Part shown: positions 24,765 through 39,700 of the stretch, one piece after another | How positions within the stretch are numbered: position 1 is the first letter of the stretch | Layout: each line of letters starts with the position of its first letter | Origin: Mnemiopsis leidyi | Taxonomy: Eukaryota; Ctenophora; Tentaculata; Lobata; Bolinopsidae | NCBI GenBank assembly: GCA_000226015.1 | Contig: JH153618.1 | Span: 238,680 to 302,679, forward strand | Length of the DNA stretch: 64,000 nt | Direction: 5' to 3' | Notes under the pieces: model-generated | What the model was told of the DNA's origin: nothing | Database searches by the model: none | What the model saw: the letters and a program-made list of their open reading frames with translations, nothing else | Made by a program: the position numbers and the translations under genes

Positions 24765-27700
24765 ATGTCTCTCGAGGTGCTGGTCAAGGAGGGTATCTCC
24801 CTCCCCCTCGTCGAGAAGTCAGGGGTACAGTCCACCCTGGTGGTGGTCAACTTCCAGGGATACAGTATCAAGAGTAAAGTGTTCGATAACGATCTCAATC
24901 CTAAGTGGAACGAGGTTCGGCAAACATCTACCTGAATTTCAATTTGGCCTCAACTTTTCATAATTGGGACTTATGTTCTGCCAAGGTATAGAGGCCGCCT
25001 CACAAAATAATTGTTATCCCGAAATTGAAAATCGTTTATCAACCAATTCCAAAACTTCAACTGTCCTATTTTGCAGTTGTTTACGTTTCCCCTTGGTAAA
25101 CGAGGAATCACGGAGGATGATTTCGTCGACATCATTGTCTACACGTTCAGAACAGACGCCCGTGGCAAGTAAGTCTTTAATCATGTCATAAAATATAAAT
25201 ATGCTGCTTTCCATGTAATTTCCCTACGACAACGATCGGAGACTAACGTAAAGAGAGCAACGCAGCTCCCGGTAATCCTTGTCAGCGACTTATTTTAACG
25301 TTGAAACTATTAACGATATGAGCTTGTTAATTTTGATTTACCGTATAAATAGTATAGTTCCACTAAACGTCTAAAAGTCTACATAGTTCACTAAACGTTT
25401 TAAGTCTACATATCTGATCAAGACACTGAACGTTCGTCTCAGGGTGATAGGAAACGGGAGATATCACGCGTCTCCCCTGCTAGACAACCCCCAGCAAACC
25501 AAGCAGATAAAACTCAAAGATTCGCTCGGCATTGAAAACGGGGTGAGTCTGTTACTATATGTAAAACCTATGACTGTACAAATGGTTAGAGCTATAAGTA
25601 TCACATATTCAGCGTACGCTTCAAGGTGAATTAAAGTTCTCAACACCTATCCACTATTACTTAGGGTTCTATTTTGGCGAGATATACCTTGACTCCCAAT
25701 GCCGATCCATTCGACCCGTCAAAAGCCGCCAGATCGTGAGTCTAAATGTTACCCGGTCATACAGGAAATGTGTTGTAAATCCTCTCCTTGTGCAGCACAG
25801 CCTATAGATATCCTGATATCCTGGAATAATATTTTATAACTATGCTGCAAGAGCCTGCGGTGGTTCTATCATCAATTATCATGAAAGAACTTCGAGCCAT
25901 ATAAGAGATCATCATTTGTACTCATTGTTGGACTTGGGTCTGTAGTCTGGCTTTGCAGTTGCTTAGACATCGATCTTAAATTTTGGAATATCTCACTTAC
26001 GTGAATGCTTTGTGTCTCAAAATTTGGACTCTTTTACAAAATGGTACTGTGTACATGGAAGCGATTATAAATAATGAAAATTTGACATTTCAAAAATTTC
26101 TTCTCGCATTAAACTATTCAATACCTGCGCGACCGTGAATATATCAATATGTTTATAGTACTTTCACTTTCTAACCGTTGCTGGAAAATCATTCAAACAA
26201 GAACGCATTGAATATGATCACATAAACCAGCTATCTGTATGGCCCGGTATGGCCGACAATCTTACATCTATGACCGATATTTTTACGTGTAGGCTGTTCT
26301 GGTGGTAGAAGTTAGGTACATCCTCCATCCGGACCCGTTCTCTCCTATCACGTCCTCTCGAGTGTGAGTCGAAATTCATGAAATTCTTGTCGAGATCAAC
26401 CACATCAGCAACAGCAAAACTGTCGAGATCAACCACATCAGCAACAGCAAAACTGTCGGTTGTAATTTGCGACTTGTGGTAACTTGAGACTTGCATACAA
26501 GTCACTCACTGAGGGTGAACGCTCAATTCGCTGATCCGAACACTCATGTCGACACTGTTTTCTGTCTGAAAATTATCTGAAGAATGCCTGAATACTTGAA
26601 TCTTCACTATTTCAGTACGATCAGTTGGATTCAGATTTCTTAACAGCTTTTAACACTTTCTATAAGATATCATAACATTCAAACCCTCTCATCTAATTCT
26701 AGCGGATCTTGCAATCATTAATATTCTTGAAAGTTTACTTTTTTGGACCAAAAATAAAACAGCATCCCTCCCACATTGACAGGCAAGTGTCTTGATAAAA
26801 TTGCACTCCAAGCCTGACGGAGTGCATTTAGAAGAATCGCCCAGCAGACTGTGAGTGAGCATTACAGCACACCCATAGTTCTTCGATCTGCAGCATTTTT
26901 GTTCTTGGAAATCAGAACAATTTGGGGATGTTTTAACATGATTTAACATAATTGTTTCAACCTAGTGTTGCTGCATAGAACCCTAAAACAGAAGTGTTTA
27001 GATTTTCCATCAAGCCCATCTTTACTGTACAATTTATTAAAAATCAGACCCCTTAACTCCCCTCGCCCTTGAGATAAGCGGAAAAAACCCTTGTTGTTTT
27101 TTTCTGTGGGTCCCGTACCAGTGTGACCCAGTCTCTTTTAAAAAATCAAATCAAGTAAAACTTCTTTACCACCCATGTCGCCTAACTCCAGGGCCCAGCC
27201 GATGGACCAAGCCTCGCTATCAGTAGTGAAGGACGTGTACCAGATCAGGTTTCTGATACACGAGGCCAGACAGCTGACCCACACTCCCTGTGATCCGGTA
27301 GTGGTCCTGACTATCGGCAAGGAGACGAAGAGTACCCAGATCTGCGAGGACAGTATCAACCCCGTTTATAATGAGGTGAGGAGGTCTGCAGAGTGCAGGT
27401 CTCTGATCTATCTTCCGTTCCTTTATAATCATTGAGGAGGTCGCTACAAACGAAACATTTTAGCGACTAGATTTATTTGTTGATGTTAGCGAACTACTTG
27501 TTTTTGTGAGACCTTGGATGTATGGACTGTAATTAATTCACCTTTGTGTCAACTGTGGTAATTTTTGGGCGATATGCTGGACACAGATCCACTAATACTT
27601 TTCAGGCCATATCATTTGTGACATACAGCTCTCCATTTGACATAGCAAAAGATGTTGTTCATTTGAGGGTGCTGAATACTTTGAGGCTTGATGATGCCTC

Positions 27701-30700
27701 CTTAGTGGGCGAGTTTAAGGTGAATCATATTCAAATAATCGAGAGAAGCCTTTAATAAATGAGATGGTTTTAGTTGAACTATACAGATCTACTTCTCGTT
27801 CAATCATTTCATAAAATCAGTTGTTCCAATGTAGATTGTAGGCCAACTCTAAACATTCTCAGTTTGTGATGATGACTGCGTTCCAAAGCGATCCTATTGG
27901 ATGGGACGAACCAGCCTATCTCTCTAACGATGCTTGTCGGACCATGTTCCGAAAATGGCTCATCATCACTCACCCTACCGAATCACCCAAAAATATCAAG
28001 GTTTGGAAGGGGTTTCAATTTCCCACACTTTCACAAATTTTCTGAGTCAATGAAGTCTTGTTTCAGCTAAATTTCAGTAGGATATTGAGATGAGTCGCAT
28101 TTATAACGGTCTAGATTGCACTATCAGGGGTTCGTGAATCTCTCCATGAGTATCATGGCGTCCGGACAGAAGTTGTTAGCCCCTCCCCAAGTTGAACCAC
28201 TCCTCCTCAATGTCTTCTCGTATGTAGTACAACTCCCTCTTTTACTACAACTTCTCCTTTCACTGTTTCACCGACAAAACGGAGGAAAATTTTAAGAAAA
28301 ATCTAGAATTCGTTATACCTCCTTTTCGTCAAACTTGTGGTACTCGTTTCCCTCGTTTGTAACTAAGCTTATTGCTATAGAGAAGGTATAACTTTCAGGA
28401 ACGTGATGAGACCCAGTGAAGTGAACGCACAGTATCAGAGGCTAGTGGTGAGGATCCTTCACTGCGAGGATGTAGCTCCAAGTCAGCACTTTACTATTCT
28501 TTAGTATACTCTTTATACATTTAGTGTCTGAACGTTTATTTGCTGTAAACTTTAGAGCTGCTGGCTATTAAAAATTTAAATTTTGAGCTGGTAAATGGAG
28601 AATGAAGAATCAATGAAATGGATTTTAGAGGTTTGGGAAGACACTCTCAGGACTCACGGCAACGTTTCAGTGTCTGCCGAGGACGACGTAGCGCTGGTAG
28701 ACCCCCGACTACAACGCCTAGCACTTACAGACCCTTACATAGCAGTCAGCTACAGCGGGGTTGAGGGACTTACCGACCTGATATACGCGGAGTACAATCC
28801 TGTTTTCTTCCAGGACATCATCTTTAACATCGAGGTTTGGTTTAAGTGACGACTCTGACGAGAATGATTGATGTACTGTAAACTCTGATTCCTGTGGTAC
28901 CAAGATAGATTTTCTACATTATGATACTATGACTAGCTAGTCTGACTTCGTCTCAAGCTTGAATTGTATCTTTAATAATGTCCTTTATTTTTTCTTTCAT
29001 ATAATCCTCACTGTACTTACTTATACTTACTTGCACTTGGGGTGGTCTCCTCAATCATTAGAGTGGCCGGCCTACTGTACACGTTGTCTCAACTATGCTG
29101 ACGTCCGCGTCCGCCATTCCTGCCTATTAGCTGCCTCATTGTAGACTTTCATTTTTCGCCCACCAGGTCCCCTCCGTGACGGATACTCTAATAATCCGGC
29201 TGCTAGACCGAGATGTTGACGGAGACGATGACGTTGTCGCTACCTACTTCCTCAAGCTGGCGTCCATATCTTACTTCTCTCAAGACGAAGTTGGTTTCGA
29301 CCCCACCTTCGGTCCTTGCTTCATCAACTTTACCGGCGCTCCCAGGGAGATCACTGAACACAACGAAAAACTTATCTATCTTAATGATGGCTGGGTTCCT
29401 GGTAGGTCTCTTTAAATAGACCCCTATTTTCTTGGAGTACATTCCGGATATGTTAATGCAATGGCCCAAGTACTCTACAGGTTACCCCTGATGACTCACA
29501 GTACGAAATGTGACCTAACGTCCCCCTCAGGTGTCGCATTTCGAGGCAGGCTTTTCATGGAGATTTTCACCAAACCGAGCTACTCAGTCGGCGTCAGCTG
29601 CAAAGTTCAGCCCAGTGCACCCGATGCTCAAGCTAAGAGCGACAGATACTTGAACAGGACAAAGTTCGTTATCGCTGCGTGTTTTTTGGAGGCCACCATG
29701 ATTGAGCAAGCGGACAGTGGCGTTACATTTGAGGTAAGGACGTCTCCGATGATCATGAAGGGCCCCAGCCCTGACATCACACCTCATTTGGAGTTTAAGG
29801 TGCAAGAGTTTAACTTTGGGATGCAAGTGGTCGCGAAGCAAATATCTAATACCTTCCTTGATAAGTTGTGTCATTGTTACGACCAATTTTCTGCAGGTGT
29901 CTTGCGGAGAGTTCGGTAACGCAAACAGCAAGTCCGTAGACCGGACCAACTCGAACACACAAGCAACACAACCCTTATTCGACAGTACCCGGTACTATTA
30001 CCTTAACTGGGACGCCGCCGCCCCCGCAGCTCTTGTAGTTTGTGAGTGGGAGGATGTAATCTTTAGACTGGAAACTCTCAACCTTCTTCAGCGGATATTC
30101 GACAAATTTGTAAGCTTTAGAAATCCTCTTTTCAAACAGAAGCATACTATCCTGGATCCTTACATTTTATCTCAATATCAGTACATACTACAGTCCATTA
30201 ACATTTAACATCTTGCTGATATGTCTTCTATCAAGAGCATCACTTCCGCAAAGTGTCTGATCTCAATCCTGAACACCCAGGAGGCGGATATAGCGGACGT
30301 GGACGACGCAATACAGCTGGAGCTGACGGACAGAACCATCAGAAACAAGATGAAGAACTCTCTGAGAGATCTGATAGAGAACCTGAAGATGGAACTCCCG
30401 GAACTGCCAGACCATTGCAACGAGCTCGACAAGAAACTTAAGGCTCTGAGAAGATTCAGAATGGATGAGATTAGCAAGAAAGCTGCCAAGATGATCAAAG
30501 ATGTGAACCCTTCTAGAGATTTCTATAACGAAATGTTGATCGTCTTAGAAAAAGGTACTTTTAATCTTTTCAGATTAATCTATTGATACTTCTAGTTCTG
30601 GAGGTCAAATTCTTTTTTCCTCCCGTTATAAAAATCCGAATAATAGTTTTTGGGAGGGGTCATAAATTTTAACCATTCAGGTCAAGCTAGAAAACACAGT

Positions 30701-33700
30701 TTTCTCGCTTCTTCTATGTCATAATTTGTGACTCCTCTTCAAAAAACCTCTCTCTATCGGTTACAAATCACCGTACACTAACCCATGACCACATATTCAG
30801 TCGGAGTGGTGTGCGAGGAACCACAGAGCGATATCCCCGAAGTGGTTATCTGGATGATAATGAACAACATCAAGATCGGGTACTACAAGGCTCCGATACA
30901 CTGGTTCCTGGAGTCACGTGATGCGAGGGGGAAGTACTGCGCCACCACCCGACACATCCCCTTTAGGGTGAGTGCAGATATCTTGCTTGTTGGCATGGTT
31001 ACCTATCTGTCGCGCTATCAGAATTGTTGGCATGGTTACCTATCTGTCGCGCTATCAGTATTGTTGGCATGGTTACCTATCTGTCGCGCTATCAGAATTG
31101 TTGGCATGGTTACCTATCTGTCGACGCTATCNNNNNNNNNNNGCTATCAGAATTGTTGGCATGGTTACCTATCTGTCGCGCTATCAGTATTGTTGGCATG
31201 GTTACCTATCTGTCGCGCTATCAGAATTGTTGGCATGGTTACCTATCTGTCGCGCTATCAGAATTGTTGGCATGGTTACTTATCTGTCGCGCTATCAGAA
31301 TTGTTGGGATGGTTACTTATCTGTCGCGCTATCAGAATTGTTGGGATGGTTACTTATCTGTCGCACTATCAGTATTGTTGGCATGGTTACCTATATGTCG
31401 CGCTATCAGTATTGTTGGCATGGTTACCTATCTGTCGCGCTATCAGAATTGTTGGCATGGTTACCTATCTGTCGCGCTATCAGTATTGTTGGCATGGTTA
31501 CATATTTGTCGCGCTATCAGACATCCATATTCGGCTATTTGAAAGATCCTTCCACTATCGCTCTAACTAGAGATGTATTATAATTCTCACCCCCACAGTA
31601 CTTGGGAGGCGACCCGTCCTCCATAGCTACTCTGGTGAAGTGTTACCTCTGGTTTGGTTCTCTGGATCAGTTCTACAAGTGGCGAGTACCTTACAGCGGT
31701 GGTACTTACACTGCCTTTGCAGAAACGGTAAGTAAATGTCGTATTTATTAATCAAACATTCACTTAATCTTGCTTAAACCGTCCTGAAAAGGAGCAGTTA
31801 AGTGTGGTGTTGGGTGGCGTATCTTTAGAATCCAGGTTGCCTAATGCCTATCAAATAGTCTGAATAATATGTCGCCAGTACGAGAACCAAGTAGTGCTGG
31901 GAGAAGGTAACTGGACGAGTAAAGGTCTCCAGAGACCAGAGTTCTCGGATGCTAGCGGGGCTCTTTCTCTTTCCAAGATCAACTTTGAATGCCCCCCTGG
32001 TTGGTTCTGGGTTGGCGACTGGAGTATTTCCCCTGATTTCAGGTTGGAACGAGAATATTTTAAGAGTAGGTTTCTAGCTTTAGTGGCACAGGTTTCATAA
32101 ATCTCTACTACAATGCTACTTTTGATTATAAAATTTTAGATCAAACTTGCCTTTTCTAATTTCCTTTGTTTATAATTTCAAGCTCTGAATTCCAGCTCGA
32201 TCGTCGGAGAAGACTTCGGTCTTGACTCCTACCAGGATGTAGTGTTTGAGGTGCAGACTATTGAGATTGGAGATGACTGGTCTGATCCTAAACTATTCTG
32301 GATGAATTCCGTTAGTAACTTCTCGATATCAAAGCTATCTTGAACTTTTCAACAAATTAGTGAATCTTTTGTTGGCACATTCAGCTAAGTTTTTCTCGTC
32401 CTACAACCCCCCCTCTCGAGCGAAGGCTGGCAGGGTTTGGACTGCCCTGAGAACTTCAGGTCTAATAAAAGTACAGATCTAACATAAATGTCACGTAATC
32501 TCCCTCAGAGGATGGAACTTCAGGTCCATTAAAAGTACAGATCTAACATAAATGTCACGTAATCTCCCTCAAAGGATGGAACTTCAGGTCCATTAAAAGT
32601 ACAGATCTAACATAAATGTCACGTGATCTCCCTCAGAATATAGAACTTCAGGTCCATTAAAAGTACAGATCTAACATAAATGTCACGTGATCTCCCTCAG
32701 AGGATGGAACTGACGACGCCTAGAGACGACGTAGAGCTACCCGAGGGCTGGGAGGTGACTGCAGATTGGCGTGTCGAGACTTCCTATCCTGGCGATGTGG
32801 AAGGTAGGTGGCTAAATTTATTTGGATCTTCTATATCAGAGCCAGACTACTGTGGATTTTCTATATCAGAGCCAAACCACTGTGACAAAAACTAGCTTTT
32901 CCTAAAATGTTGAAATACTTCATATCAGTAGAAGTCAGGGAAGCGACTACTTAGCTTCTAATTCCATTGTCCGTCAGGATATCAGTACGCAATAGACCCC
33001 GACTCGAACGACTACTGTTCCAGTGCCAAGTCCTACCATCTTTGTAGGAGGAGACTCTGGCTACGGAGCAGGGTCAAAGTTGGAGCCAGCAGAATTCCTA
33101 CAATTGAGGTTAGTTAGCCTGTTTTAGTTATTTTATTCGTCATCAAAATAACCTAGTTGTGCAACGCAAATCGAAATCGCGATTCGTCGACCCCTGATTC
33201 CCGAATTGTTTTAAGGACCGCATATTCAATTCGTCTTTTTATTACGACGAGCGCCAGGAAATTCCGACTATGACATAGTAAAGTAAAGAGCAAAATGCAA
33301 ATTTATTGTTACCTAATTAGCTTATTAAACAATAAATTTGACTTTGAAATATTAGATATGCCTAACAGAATGATATTATCAAATGTGTAAATAACTGTAG
33401 AATGCACGAGTGAAAGCAATTATCTTGTGAGTTGTGGGATTGTGGGAACTGCAGATACTATAAGTTCAGAATCTTTGTACACTGTACGTGTATTAGCAGG
33501 CTGGCGTGGGCCCAAATTTTAGCGCTGCTCTTGTTTCTCCTATACACAACTCATGTAGTCTGTAGTTGTTTTTAATTTTTTTTAAAAATTGCCGAATAAT
33601 TTGCTGGAATAGAAACTCGTCAATGTTTTCCAGGAGAGCGTGCAGAAGACAGAAAGCATTGTAATAAGTAAAGTTTTTCTGGAATAGAAACTTGTCAATG

Positions 33701-36700
33701 TTTTCCAGGAGAGTGTGCAGAAGACATTGTTATAAGTAAAGTTTTTCTGGAATAGAAACTTGTCAATGTTTTCCAGGAGAGTGTGAAGAAAACAGAGGGA
33801 TGGGAGTACGCTAAGATGTTCACAACAAAGTTCCACAGTGGCGAGATGGGTTCTGATATTGTTCGGAGACGGAGGTACAGGAGACAACTTGACTCTCTTG
33901 ATTTTGGTTCGTTATTTCAGCTCTCTTTATTATATCCTTACTTCTTAAAAAGCTCTGAATCTTTGTGTTCGATATTAAATAGCCTAAAAGTTGCGTAAAT
34001 AAAATCTTAATTTGAAAAGGAAACTTTGCATTTAGTTGCAACGATGATGTGTAAAATAGGGACTTCTTCGTCAGTTTTATGATGAATAGGACTATAGAGT
34101 TGTCACGTACATCTTGTTGCAACGAATTTAAGCAAAATATCATCAACGAATTTTCTTGTTTACCGCGTTTCAATTTATTTCAGGTCCAATGACATTTACG
34201 ATGGTACTGAACAATAAGAAGATAAAAGTCCCAGCCCAAATTTTAATAACCTTTCCGGAGAAGCACACATTCGAAGTTAGGGTTCACATCTACTCAGGCA
34301 GAGCCTTCACCAGCCCTGATGTCAGTGGCTATTGCAGTAAGTCCACGTCTGTTTAATTTTCTAACTGAATGATCGGATAATTGTTTATGAGTCGCATAAG
34401 AAACTGAGTTTAACGTGGTTTTTTTTGTAATTCTCTTCTTGACTCGAGTGATAGACATAGGATTTTAATAGCAATGCATCTATATATTTCTGTGTAACAA
34501 CACCATCATTAGGACATAACACTCAGTATATAAGTAGTGTTGAAAGTATTAAAAATAGGTTACGATCAAAGCTTTTGAATAGAATTGAAGAAACTGATTA
34601 TAGACTTTCACGGTGACTGCACACTGACACATACTCAAACAGACACGTACTGCTGTGTAAGTGTCGCGCGACAGACAAAGAACACAGTGACTATATGGCA
34701 GCAACTGTCTCCCTGCTGGGACCAGACTCTAGTCTTCAAGGACGTCCCTATCGTGGGCAATATCCGGGAGATCAGAAATGCTCTCCCTCAAGTAACCATC
34801 AACGTCTATCATCGTGGTCCACTGGTAAGGCAAATTACAGTTCTTCGTCCAGCTTCAGCTATATGGCCATATGCCTTCTTACATTTAATTTTAACAATTG
34901 TGAATCCCCAAAAGTTAACGAACAGAAACATCAGCAATTTTTCATGAAATTATTTGTTGTAGGGAGACGAGCACCTTGGGACAGTTACTGGAATACCAAA
35001 GGAATCATTCGGCAAACCGTACGAGCCTGTCAAACTTAAATGGATTCCAATCATTAAGAAGGATGAAAATGCTGGTGACGTTCTCGCAGCTTTCGAAATA
35101 TTTTGGGTAAATTTGATCATGATATAAGGTTTGATAAATACCCATATAAGGTAGCATGTTTTCTACAGTCGCTTAATTTACTAGGCTTAGAGTGCTGAAT
35201 GTCAGGTAGTAGAATCACAGTCAAAATAAATTTGAACTTTTCCAGACTAGCAAGCCTGAGTTAGACCCGGACGACCAGAAGAAGCAGACCGGAAAAAAAG
35301 TTAAAGCTGTTGACGAGATGTTGTTAGAACCGGAAGACATACCCTTCGACCCGCCGAAACACCCGAGTGGTAACGGTTACCAGGTACCTCCCGGTATCAG
35401 ACCAATACTCAAGAACACCCGGATAGAAGTCCTGAGTTGGGGGCTCAGACATCTCAAGTTCTGGGCCAAGAAACCGATAGACAACCCGCTGTTGGAGATT
35501 GAGTGTGGAGGAACGATGCTGACCTTGCCCAAGATACCTGATTTAGTCAACCTACCCAACTTTCCTCAAACCTCCCATTATTTTGACGTGGTACGTATAG
35601 TTCAGAGAATATGCAATTGACACTCTTATAAAGACTGCAGAGTGCAGGCTATACTACTACTATAGTTGTATTAATTTATTCAAACTTCATCCCATAGCGT
35701 AAAAACATTTCAGTTGCTGCCCCAAGGGTTTACATACAAGCCACCCATAAACATCAGATTGCTGGACCAGAGAGCTAATGGCTTTACTCCCCTTGTGGGC
35801 AAGTACGTTCTGAAATCTTTCTCCCAATACGACCCAGAGTATCTCAAGAAGAAATTAGCTGCTGCTGAGCTGGAAGGAAGTTCAACTACCGAGGAATCTG
35901 AAGGTAACATAGCTGATACTTGAGCCTGTTTTGAAGACAACGACGATTCCGAATTTTATAAGTATCATGTCAGCAGCGACATTCGCTCACGGACAACAGA
36001 TTTTATTTGGCACTTCAGGGGATAAAGCTAATTTGCTCAAACGCCAGGCACCCCGGAGAACGCGGAGTCTATATCGATAACGGAGACCGAGACAGTGATA
36101 GTGATAGAGGAAGAGGAGGATGAAGGCTGCTGCAACTGTTGCTGCTTCGCCCCCAAGAAACCACCGGTACCGGTAAGTGGGAGTGTGAAAATGTTGCATA
36201 TTCTCATTTCTCTGCCAAAAGACGTGATTGTTCCTAACGAGCGTCAGTGTTCATTTTCCACATGAATATCGTGATGAATATGACCATGGTGTTGAATGAA
36301 CCTGTCATTAATTTAATAGAATACGAAAGTATTCGCAAGATGCACGTCGTATCTTAGCGATGAATCTTATTTAAACTAAATAAAAACCGCCAATGATTTA
36401 AAGGAATCTCGGAGTCAAATAATGAGTTCCTCCTTCCCTAGCCGGGCCCTATACCGATAATAGACGAATCAGACGACTGGGAGTTCCTCTCCATGTACTG
36501 GTGGTCCCGGTACTACGCCATGCAGGGCAACAAACTCATCTACAAGACCTTCAAGAAACACGAGCTTCCTTTGCTGGTCGTCTACGAGAAGGAGATTGAG
36601 CTTTACTTCAACAACTTCAGTGACTCTATTCAACAGGTGAGTTGCTTGATTATGGCCTTTGTTAATAATCGTGACTCTCTTAGTTTAAGTTAAGTGGTGA

Positions 36701-39700
36701 TGCGTTTTTAGCGAAAACTTTTAATTATAATCATCAATGTACAATGTAGTACATGAATCATTCATAATAAATAAACTAAATTTTGATCTTGATGACCTAA
36801 AGATGTCTTGACACGTGGCCGTGATGGTTAATGACTTAACCAGGCATTCACATTGAGCCCCAAGGAGTGCAGAGTGAAGCAATATTAAATTTGGGAGATG
36901 TAGCACTAAAAGTAAGGCATTTTTAGGTTATCTAATCATGCTACACCCCAAAAAACGCAAATGATATTAATAAAAAATGTATGTATTAATAAAAAATGTA
37001 TGTATTAAATTGGTACAACTTTTGGTTTGGTTGGAGAGACGAAATAAAACAGTTAACATGACTGGGTTCTTGAAATCTTCAATTTATACATCATCTTTAG
37101 AGAACGTCAAATTATTTGTATAATAGTAGTGTTGAAAGTATTAAAATTGGGGTCGTTCACATATGACGTCATCACCTAGGGGGAGGGGGTTTTCAAATGA
37201 TGACGATTGATGACGAGGGTGTAGGGGGGTTTGACCAATGATGTTGTCATCAAAAATTATTAAGGATTTATAGGATTTTTTTTGAAAATTTTTGATTTCT
37301 TTTGAAAATTTTTATTACAATTTTATGAAATTAGAAGGAAAGTTTTCAAGTAAAAATTATGATTCAGAAATTTGGTGAAATACTGTGTTTTCACTGACTC
37401 CGTAAAAAAATTTCAAAAATTACTGCAAATTAAAAGACCAAAAATCAAAGTTTTTTTACATGACGATAAAGTAGGGGGGGGGGTCCGCCTGTGATGATGT
37501 CATTATTATAATTTACCTCATTTAGGAGGGTTCTGTCATGATGACGAATGATGACAGAGGGGAGGGGAGGGGGTAAAAATTACCGAAAATTTGCTGACGT
37601 CATATGTGAACGACCCCTAATAATAAATGAGTATAAACTAATCAACCTAATAGTATGAAATAAAAAACAAAATCTACAAATCTATTTCGGAGAAAAAGTA
37701 TTCCTACATAATCCATAACTTCTGACTTTTTGGTTCAAAAAGAAGCAGTCATTTTTTGGCAAACCGGCCTTCTATTTTCAACAGTTTGCCAAAAATGTTG
37801 ACCAAGAATTTTAAGATGGCACACAAAATGACTTTTTGACGATTTAAAAAAGTGTCCAAAAATCTACAATCTTCCAGAAAGTGATTAAATCGAGCGATGA
37901 AATTTCCTTTCAAAAATAAAGTAGAAGATTGCTAGAGCCAGGAGAGGTAGATGAAAGGCAAAAACTGATGTTCCTGTGTTACATTCTGCCGTGTCACATT
38001 CTTCGCATTTACCGTCTGTCTTGGCCGAGGCATTGCAAGGACCACACCCGAAATGGAGGGGTGTGTAAGCGCTGTCTGCATTATCTCCAGGTCTGAACAA
38101 AGAAGAGTAATACAAACACAGTACTACTGCCAGTACTACTGCCAGTACTACTCATTCGGGTGGTTTTGTGGACAATCTAATAACCTTTTCAAGTCTCTCT
38201 CAGTTTCGCTTTGACTCCGAAGAAACAGTGACAAATTGTAAATCATACTATCCGGTCCCGGACCCCTGTCCACACTCACAATTTTCCCAACTTACATGTT
38301 GCATTTTACAGCAGTGTCCTTCAGTCTCTTGCAGATGGTAGGTGTGTCCTTCACAACAAACTGATCGTCTCTCCATTCCCAGTTTTTGCATTTGAAATCT
38401 TCTCCGGTGTCGGGCGGTGTGTTACAAGCCTTATCTGCTGCCGAGGTACAGGATTTACACGCTGGGGCCATATCTGGACATCCGCCACACGCGTAATCTC
38501 CCGGAGTCTGTCCCTCGTATTCACGGAAAATGGGCCTGAAAAAAATTATGGTAACTGTGAGTTTCTTCCTTATTTCCGCAAAAAAAGCGGTTAGTGCATG
38601 GTTCAGGTTTGATGTTATTACACTAACTGATTACAAAGCGTCTTCGAGGTGTAAGCACAATCTGTCGCGGCCGATGTCCCAGGTCCTTGGATACATTTAA
38701 CGGACGCTTCACAGATAGTTGGAACTGAAATTGTGTTTCTTGATCAACCTTCCATTTCGAGTTAATTGGGGTCAAGTAGACACAGGGGATAACTGTTGTA
38801 GGGGTACGGGCGGATATTTTATTACAATGAGACATGCAATTTGTCACTGAATTTAGAAGGAATGATTGATAACATTGATAACAAATAGTAATTACCTGTG
38901 AATAGAAATAAGATTAAACCACCACTCTTTGCGTTCATTTTCGGCTAAAGAAACATGAGATAAGATGTATTTATTGGTGCGTTTTTTAAGCTGGACAATG
39001 CATATAAAATTATAAAATTGTGATAAAATCTTAGCTATATGATGGGAATATTGTGGCTCATTATCTTTAACCAGGGGGCTCAAATAGAAACTTCCTTAAT
39101 GGATGTCAGAATTATTGGGGGCCAGAAATCCTCTCTTTTATCACGTGACCCCGTTTCTCCAATTTGATTGATCGTTTCTGGCCTCTCATATTAGTCAATC
39201 CCTGTCATGTTAAGGAAACTTTTCGACTCCACCCTAATAATTTTGACGTCCATTGTTAGCATCCCCTTTTTTCAGTAGACTGTGTCGTAGAGAAAGTTTG
39301 CAATATTTCCGCGTCGATGTAAACAAGCATTCAACCGGCCGTGGTCCTAGGAAATCATGGCCCTTATAATATGAGGGCTTTTATAGAACTAAAGAAAGAT
39401 GCACGGAACGGAAAATGCATTTAAGGTCTACACTTGCCAAGGAGTGATTACGTGCACTGTATGGCCTAATCAAGCCTAACCTCCTCCTGGCCCCCAATCT
39501 AAAACTCTCGTGTACCTCGACATGAAACTAACCGACCAGTCTGGTCTATCACATGCCCATCTTTCACAAGACCATTACAAAAAATTCCACATTAAATTTC
39601 TAAAATAATATCTCTCTATGCAATCTAAAGTTTCAAGTTTCCAATATTGGCTGTTTGGGTGGAACTAGTTGTCATCCTCTCATAATGTAGCTTGTAAATG

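Noticed and set aside
29734-29896. Open reading between ferlin exons 12 and 13
   Set aside because: A gtaagg donor and a tgcag acceptor bracket it, and the open sequence does not fit the ferlin pattern, so it is treated as an intron without stops.
30972-31583. Three overlapping long frames over 200 codons
   Set aside because: All come from the 37-bp minisatellite and the N run; a 37-bp unit free of stops opens all frames.
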